Assembly: GCA_030267565.1 (NCBI GenBank)
Contig: BRXU01000003.1
Span: forward strand, 5,493,001 to 5,557,000
DNA: 64,000 nt
From: Pleodorina starrii
Lineage: Eukaryota > Chlorophyta > Chlorophyceae > Chlamydomonadales > Volvocaceae
Direction of reading: 5' to 3'
In this document: positions 12,107 through 25,364 of the stretch, piece after piece
How positions within the stretch are numbered: position 1 is the stretch's first letter
Layout: each line of letters opens with the position of its first letter
Made by a program: the position numbers and the translations under genes
Notes under the pieces: model-generated
The model's input: only the letters and a program-made list of their open reading frames with translations
What the model was told of the DNA's origin: nothing
The model's database searches: none

Positions 12107-15100
12107 CGTGGCGGCCGCCCAACTGCGCCCCGCCCGAGGGCTCGGCCGGCCGCCTCCCCCAAACCTGCGAAGAAAACGGACGCGGCGGGCAGGGGCCGTT
12201 GCGGCGCGGTCCCGGACGCCGAGGGTGGTGGCGGGGCGGACCGGGGGATGTGCGGTGCGCAGTGCACTGCGATGTGGTGCGATGCGGCTTGCTGAATCGT
12301 GTTGGCATGGAGTCCAGCAGCGCGCGGCAGAGCAGGAGGCAGCACTTCGCGGCTGAAGGCGGGCAGCCACCTTGAAGGTTTAAGTCGCCGCAGATTACAC
12401 AACTTGAAATGCTGTTTGAATGCTACCAGGTCACATGTTCGGCACTCGCTGTCAATCGCAGCGGTTGCATATGGCAAAGCGGTGAACTCACCTTTTGAAA
12501 TCCAGCTGGCCGGCAATGCGGCCCCACCACAATTATAAATTTTGGGGAAAGATCAAATCAAATACCAGAGCATGTACGTTATTTAATACGCATTAAGTTT
12601 TGCTGTTTCGACCGTGGTTCAAGTTCACGACAAGTTCACCGTAGATGCAATAAGGAAATATCCTTATATGCAAAAATTAAGTAGCTCCCACAGTGTGCGG
12701 GGCACGCAACACAACGCCCTGCTGCACACGTTCGTCTGTGCGCCGTACAGATACGGAACCCCATAATTTGTGTTTGGCCGCCTTCTGACCAAAATCATAC
12801 TTGTCTACGCTCGAAGCATGCCAACGAATAGCTGCATGCAGAAAGAGAACCCGTCAAATTTGGGCCCACAGCGTCTCACCGCCACTGCTTGTCGGCCTCG
12901 CGCCCGCCTTGATTTCCGCAGCCCCCTCACCGCAGCACGGTCCTGGCACCGTTTCCCTTAGCTCCCATGACTTCGTACCCAAAGCGTGTTCGTGCCTTCT
13001 AGCATCGGTCACGGCGTGCCGTACCCATGGCGGGCGTTGCCAGGGCCCAACAAGCGGTCGATGCAGCTGGCGGTTTGCGGCCAGTCAAGGAGAGGCACGT
13101 AGCCGGGCCGGGACAACAAAAGATATATGATTGGCCACCACGGCATCAGTAGCTGAGCGGCGGGGATGTTTTGAGGCCAGGGGGAGGCTTTTGAGGCGGT
13201 GGTCGGGGTGATCAGCTTCCGGCCGCCGTGTCATGACGGATTACTGAATTCGTTCGATTTGCGGGACAGGCGCGCTGGTCTGCGGTTGAAGGCGAGGTTA
13301 CGGTGTAATGTCGCATGGGTCTGTGGGTCGCTAGTGCGTATCATACTTGAGATGTGGTTGGTTTGGAAGATGTGTTTTATGGTTGGAATATTTCCATTGC
13401 GTTGATCTCCTGGCAGTCTGGTGGTTTGCTTACCTGTGGTTGGTTTCTGGTACGGCAGTCATGATCTGTTGGTTCTTAAGGGTCATTTCGACGCTGTCCC
13501 AGCGTCTCGTGTCACGATTGACTGCTCGACGCTTAGTCGTAGCCTGATTCGCGACAGTGAGTATCATGTGAGGAATTAGGATCATTGGGCGAATGTAGCC
13601 CAGGCCTCCCGTGGAACGATGAGACCCGGAAGTCGCGTACCGAGGAGCACTACTCGTTTGTAATGGAACCCTGACATATTTCGTAGTCAGACTACTGGCC
13701 GGTCTATGAATTGGGCTACGGAGCATGTGGTGCTACCTGATGGCGTTCCTTCGGCGGCTTTCCGTTATTCCAGCTTTGGTGCTGCAGGCGGAATATTCCT
13801 ATCTGCTGCCATTGCTTCACTTTCCTCCTTCTCTTTCTACCTTAACACCACAACCCTTCAAGTTCTGGTATCCAGAGTGTGTGAAACCCAGCGAGTACGG
13901 TAATCGGGCGTGACAGCCGTACAGAATGTTGGTGGTGTGAGGTGTCGGTAGACCTTAGCATCGATGTAAGGTCCACTCAGCGACGAGTGTAGTGTAGTAA
14001 GATGCACGGGTATACGCCGGTTGTCTTTCGGGCCCCGTCCGCAGTGCCGCTGCACGACCGCATTGCGCATCCCACGTACCTTGAAGTCCGATTCGCTCGG
14101 CTTGCCGTCCGCCAAGATCCCAAGAATCTCCCTGATTCGCGATCTGCGACTTCCCTGCCGCGCTTTAAGGCACGTGTGCGAGTGCCTCATCCGCGGCGCA
14201 TCTTCTGCACTCGGCTTCCACCTTCCTAACAATACGCCACCGAGGTCGCACAACTCCGTTCAAAGTTGCAGCGAAACACGACATTCCTCTCTTGGGCCCG
14301 TCCTCCGCGGATCGGGCTAATCGGCTGCGGCGGTGTAAGGTGCGGTCCTGTACGCACCGGTGGGTCTTCCGTTTGGGCCCATCCATTTTGACACGGTCCA
14401 TTTCATCTGGGCCGCTCGCACGCGGCCAGCGGAATGCTGCGTGCCTTTCACTCAGCACCGCCTGAAAACGGCTCCGGAGCCACACGGGGATGCCTTAACG
14501 GGGCCGGGTGATGTCGCCCTGGCTGTCTCACAGAAAAGCTTGTGACATAAGGCCTTACGTTTTCCGCAACAGCTGCTCGCACTGAACTCAAGCCGTTGGA
14601 CCTTTCTGCTCGGAGGCCGCCATGGCATGTCTACGCGGCCTGACGTACTCCAGCCTCGCCTCCCTGGTTCATCCTCTCTTTCTAAGGGCCAGGAGAAAAA
14701 TCCTTCTACTGTTAAAACATCCGCCACATCAGGCGGGTCCAGGATTCCGCCATGCCCTCCGGACATTATCGCTTTACACAATCACACCCATAACACACGT
14801 GGGCTTGTAACTGTCACAGTGTCACTCAGACACACGATGATTGCCATTGATGCAGATGGGTCAGATTTCAAACATCCTGCTAAGTACAGCGTGTGGGCGA
14901 ACACTGTGAACGTACAGTAAGGATGATACGGGCGCCGTTGTTCGTCGGTCGACGAAGCCCGGCATTCACCCGATTCTAGTGCAGAGCGCGAGAAATTGAA
15001 GCTTTTTTGCTGTAGTACCTGTGAGCTTTCCAGCAGAACTCTTTGGGTGCATCTGAAGTCCCGTATGTTGCTCGCCAACGCACGACTGGGCGCTGGGCTT

Positions 15101-15775
15101 TTACCCTAGGAAAAATATGACAGCTTTACATCAAGGTCTTATAAACATGAGTAAATTTATGTGATCAAATGCATCAGTTCAGCACCAGAACAGAACGGCC
15201 CGGACGGGAGGGCACTCCGAAGCTGCAATACTTGAAACCAGCTGAAATACACACAAAAAATTCAATAAATAATGCTTATTTTCTGGAGCTATTTCAGGAC
15301 CCTTGATCCGTGGGAAATTCTCCTCGTTCGGTGCCCCGTCGAGTCTTGGCACAATAGTCACACGGCTGCGAACGCCAAAAAACAACGACATCTGCTCATA
15401 TAGTTTGTGCACAGTTAAGTATCGGCGATGTCCGACGATATCGGCCAAATCGCACGACGATACAGGTTGTACACTTTGTCAATGCTTACGTTTTGGGCCA
15501 TGTCGTGCTACGTGGCGCCTTCGTGCCCGAGGCAAACGACAGCTAACAAGGATAACTCTCCGTAACTGGCGTGCTCCGTAAGCTCTGGGTAGCGTTACTA
15601 GCTTCAGAACGACGATGCCTGACGTTCGCGCCAACATCTGCTGAGTCTGGGTTGCAAATGGAGGTAATGAAATCTGGCTGCTCTCTTATATATTACGTTT
15701 AATTATCCGAACACTGTCCAACCCGGTGCACGTCGTTCTCATTTCTGGACCGGTTGTGAGGGTTTGCGGCTTCTA
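12107..15775. other. divergent intergenic region, lower GC, no gene recognised
   Basis: This lies between the glycosyltransferase start (-) and the kinase start (+), and so should include both promoters. From about 12370 the base composition is clearly less GC-rich than in the flanking genes. Short open frames on both strands lack recognisable domains. The composition shift suggests old inserted or decayed mobile DNA, but no terminal repeats, reverse transcriptase or transposase motifs were seen. Confidence 0.4.
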
Positions 15776-18700
15776 ATGCAGGTTTTCCAGCATCGGTGCT
15801 GGCTGGGACAGGGTAGCTACGGTGATGTGCAGCTTTGCGAGGTCAGCCCCCAGACGGCAGCGCTGCTTCTTGGGGTAGACTCAGAAGATGCAGAGATATC
15901 TGGACCTAAGCTCATCGCGCTAAAAACATGGAAGCATGCACACAATGACGCAACGGTAAGCTTGTTATGGACTCCCGCGGCTGACCTGGTATCGGTCGTC
16001 GCCGCGGGGGTTTAAGACCGTCGAGATGGGCAGTAAGCCTGGGCATTCAGGGACGACAGACGCCTAGATGTGCCATTTATCGTCATATCTCAAGGAAATT
16101 TATTAACTCATGTCATCCCCCGGGCGGCGTTGCCGTGATGAAATGTTATCAACCGCCCCAACAGGTTATGCGTATCGCGCTACGGGAGGTTCAGATCCTT
16201 AAGGTCGTGAACCACCCCAACATCATACGGCTCCAATGCGCCTTCAAAACGCCTTCAGGTTGGTGCGGGCACCTTTGGCGCCGATGGACTGACTACCGTA
16301 TAATGTGTCGGCAATAAAAACCAACCGCCACCTGCCAGCTTCAGAAGCATCGAGGCAACTAGAAGACCATTGATCGCGGCACTCCCTAATCCTTACGGCA
16401 TCTTTGGTGCATCCCGGCCGACCACCGATGCAACGCTCACGTCTAGAAAAATGAGCTCCTACTCGTCAGTTTGATGTCAGCCTGGCCTCATCACAGGCCA
16501 CAGTCGCATTAAAATCGCCCGCAAGAAACCGCGAAATTCTTGCTTGCACCTCAACCGATAACGGTCAGCCTTCATAATTCTCCTCGGTCCCTGCGCTCAA
16601 CCGACCGTCACACATCCCGACAGGCCGAGTCTGCATGGCCTTCGAGTACGGCGGCAAGTCGACCCACCAACTGCTCGAGTCACGCTTCCCCACCGGCATT
16701 CCGCCGCCGCTGCTGCGGCGCCTGGCCTTCCAGTTGATTCAGGCGCTGCGCTATCTCCACTCACAAAAGGTACGACGGTACGACGGGATGCGGGTGGTTT
16801 GATACGGTTGCGGGCGGTACGGCAGCGGGCGCGTCTCCGGCAGATCCCAACCCCGACCCCGTTCCTGGAGCCCGGTGGCCCCTATCAGCTCGCCGGGGCA
16901 GGTACCGGCATTTAATGCCTAATTAGGCGCCATAAACCAGAACTTGTTCTGTCGTGCATCATTTTACCTTCCCATCTCGCCGGCTTCTGCTCCTGTCCTT
17001 GTTCAGGCGCACCAATGCACGTCTGCAGAAAGCCCCTCCTGTATCACACACACGCACACGCGCACACACATATACACACACACGCACGTGGAAACCAAGG
17101 TTTGCGGTTGCCACCTCCTGCGCGCTGCCCCATGTTCCCCCGGGTTCCCTCGCCAACCGCGCTTCCTCCGCGTCCTCTTTGCTCCCTACTGCCTCCTTTC
17201 CTCACGCAATCATACGTTTGCATTCTTTCATTACCGCATCCTCTCTCTCCCTTTCTCTTTCTCCCTCTCATTTTCCCGCTGGCTCCCAGATCGTCCACCG
17301 AGATGTGAAGCCCGCCAACGTACTGCTTGACGCGGCCGGAGTGCTGCGCCTGTGCGACTTCGGCTTCTCACGGCACCTACCAGAAACGGCGGCGGCGGAG
17401 GCGGCGGCTCGCGGTGGCGGCGCTGCCGCCGCCTCCGCCGCTGACGGGCGGTTGACACCGTACGTCATCACCCGCTGGTACCGCGCGCCGGAGGTGCTGC
17501 TGGGTATGCCGTACGGCACCCCGACAGGTGAGTTGTGAAAAGGAGGCGCCTGGGGAGGGAGCAGGGGGAAGCGCCGGGGGGCGGGAAGGGTTACGGAGTT
17601 ACGTTCTGGGGGGCGCTGTGTGTGTTCCGGTTCTCTCAGCCTTTCTTGGAAGGTCGAATCGGGGTCGAATCGGGAGGATCGCGGCAGCACCAGCGGGCCC
17701 TGACCCTCACTCCACACGTGTAGCTCGTGTGTGTGCGTGTGTACCGGTATTGTATCGCTGCGGGTGCGTCGTGTCGTTGGCCGCCCCTCACTCTTGTCGG
17801 CGCCACCGTTCCGCACCCACGCAAGCACCCACCCACGCACGCGCCCGCGTAAAGCGTCACATCAGCCTAATCTATACCCATCTTGTTCGCACAGTGGGCA
17901 GTGCACACCCGGCCACACACGCCTTGCACTTGAAGGCACACGTCATCATGCCGTGACTCAAACCGCCTTCCTCTGCGCCCCTGTCGCCCTCCCGTGCCGC
18001 ACCGCACGCACCGCACGCACCGCACACACCGCACGCACCGCACGGCTGCAGACGTGTGGTCTCTGGGTTGCACCCTGGCGGAGCTGGCGACCGGCGAGCC
18101 CCTCCTGCCAGGGGAGTCCTCCCTGGACCAACTCGGCCGGATCGCGGAGATGCTGGGCCCTATGCCGACCCACATGACCGCCCGCGCCCCCGGCGGCGGT
18201 GGCGCGCAAGCGCCGGAGGCGCCGGAGGCGCCACCGGCGCCCGGCGGCGCGCTGCGGCAAAAGCTGGAGGGCCGGCTGGATCCGGATCTGTTGGATCTTG
18301 TGGCGGCGTGCTTGCGGACCGACCCACGGGACCGTCCCTCGATGGACGAGCTGACGGACATGCCGTACATTGCCGACGCGGCGCGCCTGTTCGACGGGAC
18401 ATCACTGGGGCGCGCGTACAGCGGCGGCGGGCGGCAGTGGAGCGGCGAGTCGTCCCCGCGGTCAGGCGCGTCGACGGCGCCGGCGCCGGCCGCACGGACG
18501 CCGACGCCGCCGCTGGCGCCGCCGCCGCCGCCGGGCGTGCGGTGCTTCCAGTCGGCGAGGGTGGCCCAGCGGTGTTGCCACCCAAGTGGCGGCGGCGGCG
18601 GCGGCGGCGCGGAGGAGCAGGCGGCGGCGGTGGCGGCGGCGACGGCGGCGGCGCCATGCCGTCAACACCGTCGCCTAAGACCGCAGTACCAACCGCACAC

Positions 18701-19397
18701 GCACCCGAACACGAACCCGCCGGCGCCGCACTCCTCACGCGCGGCACACAACCACCAACACCAGCCGCCGCCGCATCTGCAATTCGAGCCCCGGATGCAA
18801 GATGACCTCTTTCGCAGCGGCGGCTGCAGATTGCAGTACAGTCACAAACTCGCAACTTCCGCCGACATGGGCGCCGTCGCCGGCTCCGCCGCCAGCGTCG
18901 CCGTCAGCTGCGGTTGTCTCTCCGTCAGCAACGGAGCCGCCGCCACCACCACCGCCACCACCACCACCACCACCGCGACCGGCGCTCGAAGCCTCCCCAG
19001 CGCCGCCGCCGACAGTTTGTACGGCAGCATGTACGGCAGCAGCATGACGGCACTCAGCTGCAGCTGCCGCTGCTGCTCCTCCGACGACTGCGCAATCAAT
19101 TTCCATGCCGACGGCGGTGTCGGCGTCGGCGGCGGAGGCTTTCGCGTCGACGGCGACGGCGACGGCTGCGGTGCCGCCGACCTCCTCTCCGGCCCCGGCG
19201 CCGCCGCCGATTTGTCCCCTGCTTCACAGGCGGAAGCGGAGGCGGCCCGGCGGCGGCTGCTGCCTGTGGCGGGAACAGAAGCACGGCCATCCCGCTTCTG
19301 CGACGGCAGCGACGGAGACTGCACGACAGCGTATTGGCACGCTACGGCGACGGTGGCGGCGGCGGCCATTTCGGCGGCCGGCGGCACGCCCTCCGTC

Positions 19398-19433
<36 letters not shown>

Positions 19434-21707
19434 ACAGCGCGGGCGCCGGCGGCTGGCGTCGCCGCCGGTGCCTTGTGCATGGCACCCTGGCCTCCGCCTC
19501 CGCCTCCGCCACCGCCGGCACATCCGTCTGGATTCAGCCGAGAGGCAGCCATCCGAGCGCTAGCCGCCGCGGCGGCCTTTGCCGCCAATGACAAGGTGGC
19601 GGCGGCGACCAGCGTCGCCGCCGCCGGCGCCACCGCCGGCGCCGTCGCCACCGCCGCAACGGACGTTGGACACGACTCTCTTGCTGCTGCTGCTGCGTCC
19701 CCCATGGCTCCAGCCGCCGGGCCCTTCGCACCCGCGATCGCCGCCGCCGCCGCAGCAGCGGCCGCGCCTGCCCCTGCCGCGGCTGATGCTGCTGCGGCGG
19801 CGGCGATGACGGTAACGGCGACGGCGGCGGCGACGACCGATCCGTGGGTCGCACGGGCCCCTTCTCACCATCCCTGGCAGCGGGCCATCGCCGCAAGGGC
19901 CGCCCTCCACTACGATGGCGGCGGTGATGCCGACGTCAGCGACGATGACGACGGGGGCAGCTCCATTCTCGGCGGCGGCGGCCGCAGCGGCGGCGGCGGA
20001 GGCGGCATCAGCGCGTTGTTCGAGGCCCGGACGGCGCCGCCGCCATCCCTCACGTCCTCTTCCCGCTGGTTGGATTCCTTCTACCACCAGTGCTCGCCGC
20101 CGATGACCGCCGCCGCCGCCGCCGCCACCGCCGCCGCGGCGGCGGCGGCGGGGCCTCGCATGACCTCCACCTCCGCCACCACAACGACCATGAGCTTCAA
20201 CTGGCACAACGCCGAGTCGCCTGACAGCGCCGCCGCCACCGCCGCCACCGCCGCCACCGCCGCCGCCACCGCTGTCGAGGAGGAGCCGACGCTGCGCGTC
20301 GCCGACACCTGGGCCCTGCAGATGCTTCACACGCAGCAGCAGCAGCAGCAGCAGGAAGGCGCGTCGCCGCCGCCACCATCGCCGCCGCCGCCGGTGCAGC
20401 AAAGGCAGCAGCAGCGGGCTGCGCAGCAGCAGCCGGGGGAACAGCAGCAGCTGCTGTCGCCGCTGCGGTGCTTGCTGGCCGATGCGCGGCAGTGCCGGGG
20501 CAAAGAGGAGGAGGAGGACGGCGCGCAGGAGCAGGTTGGGAGCCCTGCCCCGGACAGGGACTGGGACCGACCCGCCGGGTCACCTTCATCGCCAGTACGG
20601 CAACAGCGGCCGGCACAACAGCAGCAGCAGCAGGAGCACGAGGAGGGGCGAGAGCTCCATCAGCGGCAGGAGGTGCAGCAGCAGCAGCAGCAGCGGCTGC
20701 TGCAGCAGGTACAGAAGCGGCAGCAGGAGGAGGACGAAGGTGTGGTGGAGGAGGAGGAGGAGGAGGAGAGGGGTCCATCGGGGAGGCTTTCGTTGGTCTC
20801 AGCGGGGCTGTTGCCCCCGGGGGCCAACGCCTTGTTCCCGGGGGTGGATGGCGCGCGGGAGGGCACCAGCCGGCGCCGCGGCCAGACGGCGGCACCCGCC
20901 AGCGCGGCCGCCGCCGCTGCCGCCTCCGCCGCCGCTGCCGTCGCCGCCGGGGGCGAGCCTGACGCGTCCGACGGCTCCGAGTCCGAGTCGGAGGGCTGTC
21001 GCCCCTGCGACCTGGTCTGGGCGCAAGCCGCCCTTCGCAAGGGCTATGCGTCGGCTCCTGGTTGCGGCGCCGCTGCCGCTGGCGCCGCCGCCGCCGGCGC
21101 CACCGCCACTGCGGGCGCCGACGCCGCCGCCACAAGCTCCAACTCCAACTCCATCGCCGCTGGCCCTGGTGTTGAGCCGTGGGCCATGACTCCATGGGCG
21201 CGAGCGCCGGTGGCGGTGGCGGCGGTGGCGGCGGCGGGACGCCGGCAGCCGCTGCGCGGGAATTTGCCGTACAGTTGCTTGCAGGCCCCGAGGGCGGCAT
21301 GTGGAAGCGTGCGGTCGTCGTACGAGGGTACGAGAGGCGTGGAGGGCCCGGGGGGCAATGGGGCGCACGGTGGGAGATGCGGCGCCGAAGGCGCGCCAGC
21401 TCCGAAACCCGATGTTTGGGCCGCGGGAGCGGCAGCGGCGGTGACGCGCGGCGTCGACGCCGCCGCCGCGTCCGAGCGCCGCGCTTTGGTTACCTTGCCA
21501 GACCCGGTCTCACGCGCAACCAGCTGCCGTACAAGTTTTGGGGAACGCGGCGGCGGCGGCGATTGTGGCGGCGGCGGTGGGGCGCCCTCCGGGCGCGGCG
21601 GCGGCAGCAGCAGCGGCCGCAAGGTCAAGGGATGGTTTCGGAGGAGCCGGTTGTGGCTGAGGCACATGCTGGAGGGCGGCTTGTCGGGGACGCAACGACA
21701 TGTGTAG
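15776..21707 (+). CDS. CDKL-family (cyclin-dependent kinase-like) Ser/Thr kinase with very long low-complexity tail
   Basis: Five in-phase exons: 15776-15955, 16165-16258, 16624-16769, 17290-17527 and 18052-21707 (1,437 residues). The kinase occupies roughly residues 8-335: Gly-rich loop LGQGSYGDV (10-18), ATP lysine in IALK (K50), alpha-C Glu in LREVQIL (E68), HRDVKPAN (143-150), CDFG (162-165), activation-loop TPY (196-198) and [13 protein letters not shown]. The CDFGF, T-x-Y and RWYRAPE combination plus DVWSLGC..AEL.TGEPL.PG is typical of CDKL kinases, which in green algae and animals often act at cilia. An Ala/Gly-rich stretch (about 174-193) is inserted between DFG and TPY. The remaining 1,100 residues are Ala, Gly, Pro and Gln runs with no domain. 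The ATG at 15776 overlaps a possible CAG acceptor (15778-15780), so upstream exons remain possible. Confidence 0.85.
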
Positions 21708-21716
21708 CTATACGGC

Positions 21717-22347
21717 TGTAAGGCATTTCATGCAGGCGGTCGCAGAGCTTTGTTTTGTTAGCGGGGCCAGCGATGTCGCTGATGTTGCCGCTTGCTTTCA
21801 TTTCTCGTCGTCTGGTTGGTCGCTTGATATACATCAAAGTATCAAGTTCAGTTGGTCCTGTTGCGCTGTTGGGTTTTGCAGCGAAGTGCCAAATGCCAAA
21901 TGTCAAACTGGTTCTATTCCGCGGTTCTACTTCGGCGCGATCAGCGGGCGGCTGCGTGATCTCGGCCGGGGCTCTGAGAGGACCTCCGCCCTCGTTTTGT
22001 TAACAACACGTGTTACTTGATGGCGTGTTGGTTGTCGGTGGTTTCTTCTTTGATTCCTTGGTGCTGCCTCAGCGGCCGCTGCGGGTCGCTGTCTATTCAT
22101 CGACGATGTTGGTCGGTGTGGAATTGGGTTGTTTGTTGTTAACCGGTGGTGTTAATCAATCGGCGACGACGATGACAAAAAGTCATTAGTGGGGATTCAT
22201 TTTTGGAGGGACGCATGCACACACGCACACACAGAGATACATATCGTGCGCCGCGCAGGGCCAGGCTTTGGGCGGGAAGTCTCCCCAGCCTCCACTGCAA
22301 CTCGCTCCAATCGTTCGTCCATGTCTTCATTTTATGCTACAATGTAA
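21717..22347 (+). terminator. candidate TGTAA polyadenylation signals of the kinase gene
   Basis: TGTAA, the volvocine poly(A) signal, occurs at 21717-21721, only 10 nt after the stop, and at 22343-22347. The second is at a more usual UTR distance. Which one is used cannot be told from sequence. Confidence 0.4.
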
Positions 22348-23039
22348 GGGGGTAGAAAAGGGACGAACCGCATCCCCATTTGTGGGATGGGAATGTTGGA
22401 GAGACGGTGGGGAGCAGGGAGCTCCTGAAGGGGGTGGAGGGGCGTGCAATGGAGAAGGTGCTGCTGGCGGAATGCCGGGGGCAACGGCGTCCGGGCACCC
22501 GAGAGCCCCGGCATTTACACCAGCATTCGCCGCCGGCATTGCCCAGGGGGTTTGCGTTTGCGTTTATGTGTAGTCAAATAGTGTGGTTGGGTGGTGGGCC
22601 GTGCCTGGCGGTTTTGAGCCACGGGGGCGCATCGTCTCCTTGGATGCTTGCTGTCTGTTGCTGCATGACGCCGGCAGTGCGTGCGTTCAGGGGGCGCTTC
22701 GCTGCTTTTTAGCAGCCTTGAGAGCAGCAGCAGCATTTTACCCTTCCCTGAATTGCCTGGCAGCGCTGCTTCCGACTTGGTAGTGTTGTTGTTGCAATTG
22801 TTGTTGTTGACGCCTCTTGTTGTGTCGCGCGCGCTGCCTGCGATCTGCTGGAGAGACTGCTCGAGACGTGCGCGATGTTCCTTTCTCCGCACAGAGACGC
22901 AAAGGAAAAGGCTGCAAGAAGCCGTACATGAGTACGATCACGTGATTGTTCGCCGGCCGCTGGCGGGCAGTACAGGGCTGTACAGGGTCCGCCTGGGGCT
23001 TGCCTCGCGCAATGGGTGGGGCGTGGGTGCAATGATCGG

Positions 23040-23077
23040 CCAACAACTGACAACAGTTATCAGTTGTCAGTTGTTGG
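23040..23077. repeat. perfect 15-bp inverted repeat (hairpin)
   Basis: CCAACAACTGACAAC at 23040-23054 is followed by an 8-nt loop and its exact reverse complement at 23063-23077. It could fold as an RNA hairpin or mark an old insertion footprint. Its arms are too short for a typical plant-type microRNA precursor. Confidence 0.8.
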
Positions 23078-25364
23078 TTGTTGCGGTTGTGGGTTATCGC
23101 ATGCGGTGGGTTTAGTCCTCCGGGTGCCGCACACTCCCTCGGGGTCCCCAGGCCCCAAAGATTTGAGGCCCGGCCAAGACTTCCCAAGGGACCAACGGCC
23201 ATGAACTCCCTGAGGGCCAAGACCTCCCTGGAGGGCCAAGATAGACCTTTTGGGGGCGCACATCTCATGAAACTTGACTCCGCGGGATTGGGATATTATA
23301 ACCGCAACTCGCAAGTGTGTGTGGTGACGCGACGGCGGCCCATCACCTCCCTCCTTTCCTCCCTCCCTCCCGGATGTCGGTTGTGCCGTCAGGATGTCTC
23401 TGCGCAGCTTGAACGGCTTACGAACCTGTAGGGTGAAGTTCCCTCCTCCCCCAGAGCAACATGCATTTATTTGATTTGTTGGAGGAGGACAGAGGACAGA
23501 GGACAGAGCGATCGCGGCCTCTTAAGGGGACCGAGCGAAAGCGGAGGCGTGGGCAGGGGAGGGGAGGGGAGGGGTGGTTGGGGTGGTTGGTGGAGAGGCG
23601 ACATGGCGAGGCGGGTCCGTGGTGCGTGGTGCGGTTCTAGGGCAGGAGAAGTGCGGAGGAGTGGGGAGGAGTGGGGAGGAGTGTCTCGGGGGGCGGGGGG
23701 TGGCTGTGGGGTCCGAGCCGGAGCCGGAGCCAGAGCCGGAGTTGGATTTGGTGAGGGGAGGCGCCACGGGATGCGGAGGGACGTGTGTGTGTGTCTGCGG
23801 TTGGAGCTGGTCTGCAAAGAGATGGAGTCGGGTTTGGGTTGCCGGTTGTTGTCGTTGCCGTTGTTGTCGTTGTTGTTGTTGCCGGTTGTTGTCGTTGTTG
23901 TCGTTGTTGTTGACGGGTGTTGCAGTGGGCTCCGGAGTCCGGGAAGGGGTGATGTTGGCGGGAGATGTTGGCGTCTGTGGTTTGGTGGGGTGCTGCCAGT
24001 GCAAGGGTGACTCAGTACTGGTGGTGGTTGTGGCGGTTAGTTGTGGTTGGGTGTTGTCGTGGTGGTTGGATGTGGTTGTGGTGGTGGTGGTGGTTTCGGT
24101 TATGGAGGTGCCGTGTCGCCATGCGTGGGTTTTGGGGGTGCTGGGATGGGATGAGGGGCAGCGCCCCCGCGGGTTGCCCGCTTCCCCCAAGCAAAGATTG
24201 CCCCCCGCGTGTGGTGTGGCATCCGGGCATCTACCCGACAAAGCTTTATCCGTCTGTATTTACACAGATTTCATCACTTTTGAGTGAAGTGATCGCCCCT
24301 AGAAACGTCCTGGGTCCATTTCTCATGGCAGGAGTTGTGTCCGCGCAGGGTCTACCAGTACTTCGAGCGCGAAAAGAATGTTGCGGTCGGGGCTTCGATG
24401 AGGTCCGATGGGCTTCCTGCTTCCTGCTTCTTGGGGTGGCTACCCGACCTGATTGGTGTGTGTTACCCGCCGGGGCTCGGAGCGTCGACTTTGAAGAGCG
24501 CACGCGCCTTTGATTCTTGTTTTCATATTCCCTCGTCAGTCAGTCATGGAAGCGCGGAGGGGGTTATGCATGGCAGGGAACGGGAACGCGCGAGACATTC
24601 ATGCGGTGATGGTGGTGGTGGTGGTTGCGGCGGGGATGGATGGCGGCGGTGGGGGGCGGCCAGGGTTTTCGGCCGCTCTTTCTGACCGCAAGCCTCTGTA
24701 CAAGTACACAGATGGGATGAGCAATCTTATTATGGAGCTTGCGCCAAAGATTGTAGTGTGACTTGCGCTCCGTTTTGCCACCCGTAAATGCTTTCGGACT
24801 TGTCGAAACATGACGTTTCTTGGTTGGCTGCTGACTGTTTGACTTCAAAACTGACAAAACGTTTTCGCATAGATTTCGCAATGATGACGTTGCTTCGCTG
24901 GACGGTGGACGGCGCAGCAGCCTTTTGAACGTTTCGATTCGCTGAATCCGACGCGTGCGCGATACTGTTCCAAGTCTTTTACTCTGCGATGATGAACGAT
25001 CGCAAAAGATGGCATCGTCTTTCCCTTCTACCTGTCCTCTCGGTTTTATTGGCAGCACTCGGTGGACTCAAAATCGGGCGCGAGGGCGGCGATAGATGCG
25101 ACACGCCCTTTCTCAGGTACCCCATGGAAACGGGAGTGATGACCGCGGTGCTTTGGCGGGTGATCTGCCTGATCGGTGCCGTCGCAAATGGAGATCCGAA
25201 AGCGCGCGCTGAAGCGCGGTTTGCAATTTGTATTTGATGCGGCAAAATACATGACGCCGCTTGTACTGTAACGAGTGCCCTGGTACCTCCTGGTACGGGG
25301 TGAGATGTTCAGCTGGTGACAATTTTTCGCGGCCGTGGAAGTGTTCCCGCTCTCGTCGTCGTTA

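Noticed and set aside
13858..14781. Adjacent minus-strand frames considered as remains of a retrotransposon
   Set aside because: No reverse transcriptase, integrase or zinc-knuckle motif could be identified, and there are no flanking long repeats.
19560..21667. Long Arg/Ala/Pro-rich frames on the minus strand opposite the kinase tail
   Set aside because: They are shadows of the GCC/GGC-rich coding exon 18052-21707. They have no domain and no splice structure.
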